From Planoprotostelium fungivorum (taxonomy: Eukaryota; Evosea; Variosea; Cavosteliida; Cavosteliaceae): a stretch of 64,000 bases of DNA. Where the stretch lies: assembly GCA_003024175.1 (NCBI GenBank), contig MDYQ01000097.1:1-64000 (forward strand), read 5' to 3'. Under the pieces are notes generated by a model. The model searched no databases, was not told the origin of the DNA, and saw nothing but the letters and a program-made list of their open reading frames with translations. Below are positions 57,531 to 64,000 of the stretch, one piece after another (positions within the stretch are counted from its first letter, which is position 1; every line of letters begins with the position of its first letter). A program made the translations under genes and the position numbers.

Positions 57531-59086
57531 CGCTTGAAGCGTGCTGCTCCCCTGCAGTATATATATAGAGAAGTCAGACCCTTTGTCTTGATGGGTATCC
57601 ATCATACTGTGATAGAATTGACGTTCAACTGGACGCAAAGGGTGAGCGTTCCGAGTTTTCTGTGCCTGAATTTGGAAAACTCTTGTCCGATTCGCGAACG
57701 GACGCGAATCAATGTTAAGGTGAGCCGTACGAAAGGTAGGTTGTGTCTTCTGAATATTCAACGGTATTGTGCGGCCCAAGCGAATGCTAACGTTTTTTCA
57801 ATTCGCGGTATGATAACGCAAAATCACTATGGATACTCGTCTTCTTAAAGCACTTTTTAAAAAATGTGAGCTTTCGCTTGGGCCGCACATTGAATGGAGG
57901 AATAGAATTACTGGGGCTGAGATACTGCAATTCTCGGTTTACGTGATAGAAATGAAGAGAGGGACAGCTGAGATTGATTTAATTTTAGATGACGACGGAT
58001 CGTTCAAACTTCGACTCGAAGCTCTACAGTGGACAGCACAGATTCGACGTTCCTCCTAAAGCGCACGTTGGTCTTTGGAAGCGGCAGATCTCTCAGAGTA
58101 CTATCTCGATTGAAAGATGAGAAGTGATTATGATATCTCGAGCGAAGGATGGAGGAACGAGGTGATCTTCACGAGGTGATACGATCTTGGACCAAGTTGG
58201 ATATGTTCGTCATATCCCTGTGGTGTCAAATATTGTGAGATGATGGTCATGCCCTGCTGCGGTAGCCTCTTCATTTGCCATCGTCATCTGGCCGGTGTTC
58301 CCTCCATCGCTGGGTTCCTGAAGATGAATTTGCATCAACACGAGGGTAATCGAGGGCGAAAGTTGATGATGACATCAGATCTGAACCTATTATATAATAT
58401 AATCAATCCCACTGCAGTGGCTTTTCCTTTTACGAATAGTCCTCGAAATAAAATCTCCCTTTTACCGATGTACTTTTATTTTCCAACTACGCGTAGCTGG
58501 TGTTCCGTAACCTTCTGACACCCATACGGCTGCCGTTCCAGCATACGAAAACCTCCTCGCCATAGCTCTCCAATAAACTACGAGGTACACACCAAAACAT
58601 TCCCGAGATGGCTGCACAGGCTCCAGACAGGGTGGGTGGGGGTTGCTCTTCCAAAGAAAATAAAAGAATGATTCTTCTCTCGTGCACTCGAGCAGCCCAA
58701 AAACTGTCGCCTATTCGCTGAACTCGAATTGTAATGGCCCATGCCGATCTGCTTCCATCTCTATTGGCGGCCCAAACCTCCAATATACCAAGTGTCACAA
58801 GTTGGAGCATAGAGACCCTAGGAAAACTGGCCTATTAATGACCACTATCGGCGTTGGAAGTGTACTCGTCATCTTCCCTCATGTTGTGGCTTCCTCCTCA
58901 CGTTCGTTGTCTAGCTACTCCTTCCTCCTCCCTCCAGTACCGTCTAAAATACACTGAAAGCTCGATGTTTATTTCTCGGACTATATTCCGAACTCCGTTG
59001 TAGACTGCCTACAATTCGGCTTTCGCTGAACAAATTCGGATAAGGAAACACCTGGTAAGGATGTTCAAAACACACCAACTTCAATC
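57531..59086. other. 1.5-kb intergenic region with MITE copy 2
   Basis: It holds the promoter of the LRR gene (a TATATATA run lies at 57562-57569, 32 bp upstream of its start codon), the MITE at 57765-57892 and about 1.2 kb in which I see no reliable gene. A minus-strand open frame at 58487-58810 and a plus-strand frame starting inside the MITE have no family resemblance. Confidence 0.45.
57765..57892. mobile_element. 128-bp MITE, copy 2
   Basis: Same length and ends as the copy at 9090-9217 (left end TATTGTGCGGCCCAAGCG). About nine substitutions separate the copies, and here the last few bases (CACATTG) have drifted from the terminal repeat. It sits upstream of the start of the secreted LRR gene. 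Two copies in 64 kb suggest many in the genome. Confidence 0.85.
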
Positions 59087-61884
59087 ATGTGCATTGTAAG
59101 TCGCACTGTAATTATCGCTCTCTGATCTCAAGCAGGGCCATCTCCGTCGTAGAAGAGATGTTCAATCATTGACGAGCGTATCGTCTCACGTCCAAGCAAT
59201 TCTCCACGATCTCACCACTCGTGTGACCGTCACACAGATCTTTAAGAATATTTCCGACGAATCGCAAGAGATCTCATACTCTTATCCCCTCGACCCTTCT
59301 GCAACCGTTTCCTCTTTCCACGCTCTCGTAGACGGAAAGCTCATCAAAGGAATTTTGAAAGAGAAACAAAAAGCCAAAGAGGAGTACGATGATGCAGCCG
59401 CCGCTGGACACCAAGCCTTCTTGAGCGAACAAGGTGAGGCGGTCCAAACGCGATGATCACGATGTGATGACATCTCAACAGTCAGCGAGGGAACATTCAG
59501 AGTCAGCGTGGGAAGACTCGATCCGCAGAAGGAAGTCACTCTCGTCCTCTCTTACGTGGCCGAGTTGACCTGGGACGGTGGAAACATCCTCTTTACCCTC
59601 CCTGCCCACAGCCCTGCCTGTCAGAACGTGAGTCCTCCTCTTCTGCTCGCCTCATCTCACAGTAAACAGATCCAATTCACCGCTCACGTGTCGACGGGCT
59701 ACGGCTTAGACAAGATCACGAGTAATGTCGCCATCACAAACGTAGACGATAAAGTAGAAGCCACGTTGAGTGATGGAAAACCCTTCGAGCTCAGAGTGTG
59801 GGTGAAGGAAGGTTACAAGTGAGAGACTCTACGTCACATGACTCGATTGACTCGTTGTAGACCCGTTGGGCACGCCGAGAAGAAGGGAGAGGGCTACGTG
59901 GCTTCTTTCGAATTCCACCCAGATATGACTCAGGCTGAAGAGGATGAAGAGGTGAAGAAGAGTGAACGTATCGTTGTACTCATCTACAACGGTGTAGATC
60001 AACACGGAGATCATCTTCCTCATCGATTGCTCTGGTTCCATGTCGGGCTCACCCATCGCGGCCGTGAGTCATCCATCTACAACGTCTTATTGAAACTCAA
60101 CAGGTCAACCGCACCGTCGGTCTTCTCTTGAGAAGTCTACCAGAGGCATGTCACTTTAACGTCTACAACTTTGGATCGACACACAGAGTCCTCTTCAAAA
60201 AGGGAAGTAAAGCTTACTCGTCAGACACCTTCGATCGAGCCATGATGGAAAACTCTACGAGAAAAGCAGATCTGGGAGGAACGAATCTGTACGATCCAAT
60301 GAGAGAGATATTATCTCAGCCACCCAAGGAAGGTTATTCCAGGCAGATCTTTCTACTCACAGACGGAGCGGTGCGCACAGTGGAAGGGAAAAAAAATGAC
60401 CCGGGCAGGTATCGAACACTGAGCAGTGCATTGGATTGGCTACGACGGCCTCGCACGACACGAGGATCTTCACGTTCGGTATCGGTAACTCGGTCGATCG
60501 ACGTCTGGTGGGGGAGATCGCCAGGAAGAGTCACGGAGGGTGGGAGATGATTGACGCGAAGAACATGAACGAGGCGGTGATGAGGCAATTGAATCGGGCC
60601 ATGAAACCGGCTGCTACAAAGGTGATCATCACGATGAGTTCTCATCGAGATGAGCGTGACATCACCATCATTCACCATCATCATCACCTCTGATGTTGAC
60701 CTGTTACAGTTGAAGATGAGTTGGGGCAAATTGAAGGAAGTCAAGTCGAGTCCATATCACCTCCCTCCTCTCTTCTCGGGAGGTCAACTATTGGTCTACG
60801 TCTCACTCAGAGAAGATCAAGTCATTCACTTGAAGGAGAAGAAGATCACTGGAACTCTCAACGGAAGGTTCGGAAAGAAAGACTTTAGCCAGACAGTGAG
60901 TGGAGAGAGATGTGTGATATCTGATCGTGTTGTAGATCACCATCGATCTGAATGAGGCGACAACACCTGCAGTGGAAGATCTCTTGATCACCAAGTGAGA
61001 GAGTGTCCATCTCTTCATCCATTGATATCTCTCTTCTTTTAAATGACTGAAACAATACAGATTGTACGGTAGATCCATGATTGACAGCTTGCAATCGAAT
61101 AGAAGTTACCTTCATAAAGTGGATGGCTCTCTACGACAGAATGGATATGATATCACCAGTGAGATCACAAAGATTTCACTCTCCACTGGCGTACTCTCTC
61201 AACACACCGCTTTCGTTGCAGGTGAGACACCATCAGCATCATCATCATCTTCCATCATGCCTCCGATGATCACCGACTGATCTCGTGATAGTCAACGAGA
61301 TGGATGGTCAAGTGATAGACAATGTCATTCGATCCGTAGACATCTCTTCTTCTACTCCTATCATGGGAGGAGGAGGAAGGGGTGGTGGAAGAGGTGGAAG
61401 GGGAGGAGCCGTCAAGTTAAGAAAGGATGCCGGCGGCTCACAGATGAAGAGGAAGAAGGACAAGTGTGACGACCGATCCTCTGAAAAAGAATCCATGATG
61501 CCCTCTTTCAAACTACTCAGTCGATCTCGCTCTTCAGACTCCGAGGACGCAGAAGAAGAGAAGAAGGCTGGTGGAGGAGACAGACTGTCTTCCATTCTAT
61601 ACGAACAGAAGTCAGACGGCTCTTTCGAGAAGAAGGTCTTGGATGTCATTCGTATTGGAGAAGTGAAGGTCAAGGAGGCCCTTCCTGAGAAGGCGAATCT
61701 GAGCTTGTTCATCGCGGCCATCATCGTGACGTACCTCGAGATGAAGATGGGGGAGTCGAAAGACGTGTGGACTCTGAGCGTGAGGAAGGCGAAGAACTGG
61801 ATGAAGAAGGAAGGAAAGGAGAGCGATGTGCAGCTGTGTCTTCGGGCCGCACAAGAGTTGGTGTCTCAGATGAGCAGAGAGTAG
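59087..61884 (+). CDS. VIT and von Willebrand A domain protein
   Basis: The likely start is ATG 59087, with MCI joined over a 40-nt intron (GTAAGTCGC...CAAGCAG) to GHLRRRRDVQSLTSVSSHVQ. The VIT domain reads TRVTVTQIFKN, SYSYPLDPSATVSSFHALVD, KEEYDDAAAAGHQAFLSEQ and FRVSVGRLDPQKEVTLVLSY. The VWA domain has FLIDCSGSMSGSPI with the DxSxS metal site (MIDAS), VNRTVGLLLRSLPEACHFNV, LGGTNLYDPM, IFLLTDGA and FTFGIGNSVDRRLVGEIAR. The C-terminal part has a Gly/Arg run (GGGGRGGGRGGRGG) and KVLDVIRIGEVKVKEALPEK. VIT-VWA proteins (PARP4-tail, VWA5A and inter-alpha-trypsin-like) are common in amoebae; their role is mostly adhesion or scaffolding. No signal peptide, so cytosolic. TAG at 61884, 23 bp from the convergent SEH1 stop. 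About ten introns. Confidence 0.85.
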
Positions 61885-61907
61885 AAATAAAATGAGAAGA
61901 ATGGGAT

Positions 61908-62997
61908 TTATTCTTCTGCGTCGTCTCCCAGAATCTCAGAGAGGCACTTCCACTCTCCCATAAAGTCCGTTCTATATAATCGAATCCTTCCATCATCTCC
62001 TGATGAGGCCAAGATCGTTCCTAATATGTTCCATTCGACTCTCCATACCTTTTCTCATTCAGTCTCTCATCGTCACGATCGTCACATTGACGATGATCAC
62101 CTCAGACTTGTGACCCTCTAGAGTCGATATGAGGTCTGTCTTTGGACTCGGATTGTTGGTGAACTTCCAGATCTTGACCTTCTTGTCCTTCGATGCCGTG
62201 GCGATGAGGTGATACGACCTGCCGGAGGTGGAGGCCCACGAGATATCGTGGATCGAGTCCTTGTGTCCATCTAACGTCTCGAGTTGAACCCATCTTCTGG
62301 CCATCTCGTTGTATTCCCAGATCTTGACGCTGGACTCTGCACCACCGACGGCCATGAGAGGTCGGGGGTCTGAAGGAGATGGATTCCACGCGATGCAGGA
62401 GACGGGTCCTTTTTGGGCCTCGAATTCTTCCTGAAATGACTTCATTACGGGAGGAGATGGGTGGGACTCACGCTCAGCGTCCAGTGAGCGAGGTTGGTGA
62501 CGTCCATGGCTTCGTATGTTCTGACGTATCCATCGAGAGAACAAGCGGCCTTGATTGAATGTCAATCAAATGGGAATTCAAATTGGTCACAGAGAAGCGG
62601 AGAAAAGATGCCCACTCACGATCTTGAAACCGTGGTGGCGTGGTGCGAATTTGATGTCGGTGACGGATTCTCTGCTGTCGACTAGAGTGGCTCTTCCTTT
62701 CCATGACTTTTCGCCTTTGTTGTCTTCTTCCTCCTCCCATATACATACAGTGCGATCGAAAGAGCAGGAGGCAATGATATTACCGAATTCTGGATGAGCC
62801 CAGGCCACCTTCCAAATCGATCCCGAGTGAGCCTTCCATTCGTAGGTCAATTTCCAGCTGCCATCCTCCGTCTGATCCCATACTTTGATCTTCTGGTCAG
62901 AAGAGCAGGTTGCCAATCGTCGACCGTAAAAGTCGTAACTGAGATCGTGAATGAGGTCTTCATGCTCGGTATCCATTCTCCCGAAGGACTTCTGCAT
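61908..62997 (-). CDS. SEH1: nucleoporin SEH1 (WD40)
   Basis: SEH1 is a WD40 beta-propeller shared by the nuclear-pore Y-complex and the SEA/GATOR2 complex of TORC1 control. ATG 62997 starts [20 protein letters not shown] and continues [40 protein letters not shown] and [35 protein letters not shown]-type sequence (here [20 protein letters not shown]) is a SEH1 signature. After an intron come [60 protein letters not shown] and, at the end, [20 protein letters not shown] with TAA at 61910-61908. Sec13 was considered, but HEDLIHD and the TLVDSR block point to SEH1. Roughly six repeats, four or five introns. Confidence 0.9.
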
Positions 62998-63107
62998 GAT
63001 TGGACGATGTGATGTGATCTGATGATCTCCGAGAAATTCTCTTTTTTTCTTTTCCCGCCAAATTTCCGCTCAAACATATCGTGTAACAGAGGAGGACAAC
63101 AATCAAC
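62998..63107. promoter_or_regulatory. bidirectional promoter SEH1/condensin D2 with E2F-like site
   Basis: A 110-bp gap separates the two start codons. TTTCCCGCCAAA at 63051-63062 is a full palindromic E2F/DP-type site. E2F control would make sense for a condensin subunit; whether the site is used is unknown. Confidence 0.5.
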
Positions 63108-64000
63108 ATGATCGAGTTCGAGATACCTCTTCGTCCAGAGGATCTATCGACACATTCGACGAAACATGAATACCATGTCACGAAAGAAACGAGAGTAGAG
63201 GGTATGAGTGAAGGACAGATGAACAAGCTGATTGATCAATTGGCACTGAAATTAAAAAAGGAGGCAGCACTCTCCATCACAGATCATGAACAGTTTGATC
63301 CATTATGGAGTCTGCTGAGGTGTGATCCACCATGATCCAATTGTCACCGTCTGATGTTCACACAGTAAACTCACCGATGTCGCTCAATATCCCGATGTGT
63401 TGGAACGATTATACAACCTCCTCTTTTCGAGCACTAAGTCAACATTAGAGGCCAACAAAGTGGCCGAGAGAGAAAAGGACGCAGGAGACTGCGACACCCT
63501 CCGTAATGCACTCAAGATGTACGTCTTCTTCTTACACTGGTTCCTCACGTCTGCGAAAAAACTGCCATCCACCGCTGCAGGTGCTCTAAAGAAGAAGGTA
63601 TTCTCATCTCTTCACGTCCCATCTCATCATGTTCACACCACACAGAGAGGACCAAAGTCGAAAGAGGCTCCGGAACAAGGAAGAAGTTGGGAGACCGAAG
63701 GACAGAAGGAAAGCATCCTGGCCACTCTCATCTCCATCTTGGATCTCAAAGTTCACAACCTGTGGCGACACGATGTACCTGAGGAATCGTTTCTCCTCCT
63801 AGTGCCCAAGATCGGATATCTCTTCATGGAGGATTCCTCGGTCAAAACCAAATCCATCCGTCTGTCCCTCAACACTCTCTTCTCCACCCTCATCGGAAGG
63901 TACGGACAGAGCGCACATGTGGCCAACTCTATGATCGAGATGATCAACAAGTACGATTACATGCCTGGACCGGCAGCCGAGATGATCGAGCACATCTACC
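63108..64000 (+). CDS. NCAPD2: condensin complex subunit 1 (NCAPD2/CND1), 5' part
   Basis: ATG 63108 starts MIEFEIPLRPEDLSTHSTKH, like the FxIPLxPEDL opening of condensin D2 proteins. After introns come KLTDVAQYPDVLERLYNLLF, NALKMYVFFLHWFLTSAKK and a linker with KKKRGPKSKEAPEQG. SWETEGQKESILATLISILD and HNLWRHDVPEESFLLLVPKI follow, then GYLFMEDSSVKTKSIRLSLN and MINKYDYMPGPAAEMIEHIY at the window edge. This is the HEAT-repeat N-terminal (Cnd1_N) region; human NCAPD2 has the same block order. The subunit links the condensin core to chromosomes in mitosis. The gene continues beyond 64000, so only about 260 residues are seen. Confidence 0.88.

Noticed and set aside
57829-58059. Open frame beginning MDTRLLKALFKKCELSLG
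   Set aside because: Its start lies inside the MITE, and the other MITE copy has the same frame by homology; downstream sequence shows no family or splicing.
58487-58810. Minus-strand frame of 107 codons
   Set aside because: No recognised motif, no neighbouring exons and no promoter context; could be chance.
61908-62997. SEC13 instead of SEH1
   Set aside because: [16 protein letters not shown] and the [16 protein letters not shown] block are SEH1 features.
1-64000. tRNA, rRNA or other structural RNA genes
   Set aside because: I looked for GGTTCGA-type T-arms and clover-leaf partners by eye and found none I could support; a tRNAscan run would be needed to exclude them.

Overview
This window is nuclear DNA from a eukaryotic microbe. 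Genes sit on both strands, often 13-110 bp apart, and are cut by many very short GT-AG introns (mostly 35-60 nt, with two apparent ones of 22 and 25 nt), so nearly every gene is a chain of short open stretches. My best guess is an amoebozoan of the protosteloid type (Protostelium/Planoprotostelium-like). The reasons are the plant-like LRR protein, the tandem-CH actin-binding protein, class I PI3K and a cilium/centriole coiled-coil protein, all in a compact intron-rich genome. This is inference from family content and I could not search a database. All gene models were spliced by eye.

Region 1 (1 to about 17.5 kb) is an accessory, transposon-rich tract. It opens with the 3' part of a degraded LINE (RT, RNase H remnant, zinc knuckle). 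After it come a 1.08-kb MULE-like element inside an intron of a minus-strand gene, with its target-site duplication intact; a head-to-head inverted duplication of a coding segment; an unrecognised plus-strand gene; a pyrimidine-rich tract; a Ulp1-type cysteine protease gene; a 128-bp MITE; an F-box gene; a tandemly triplicated exon-like unit; an F-box/ankyrin gene abutted by a Ty3/Gypsy RT fossil; a CPWC-type transposase-like gene; and a protein-primed DNA polymerase B fossil of Polinton type.

Region 2 (17.5 to 43 kb) is dense housekeeping DNA: PEPCK(-), PUS3(-), a SNF2-family ATPase(-), CDT1(+), a large MIT-domain class I PI3-kinase(-), a CH-CH-coiled-coil-C2 protein(+), CCDC146(+), asparaginyl-tRNA synthetase(+) and USP14/UBP6(-).

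Region 3 (43.8 to 49.6 kb) holds three plus-strand genes of fungal flavour in a row: a PSDC/phosphatidylserine-decarboxylase-like enzyme related to PsiD-type amino acid decarboxylases, an AMP-forming acyl/aryl-CoA ligase, and a bZIP transcription factor with a DUF3425-like C-terminus. Together they look like a small biosynthetic cluster with its own regulator, and this is the most interesting system in the window.

Region 4 (49.7 to 64 kb) has a DHH/DHHA1 phosphoesterase with a PAM2-like motif and zinc cluster(+), a 5.9-kb secreted protein with two tandem LRR units and a beta-helix(-), a second MITE copy, a VIT-VWA protein(+), nucleoporin SEH1(-) and the start of condensin subunit D2(+), cut by the window end.
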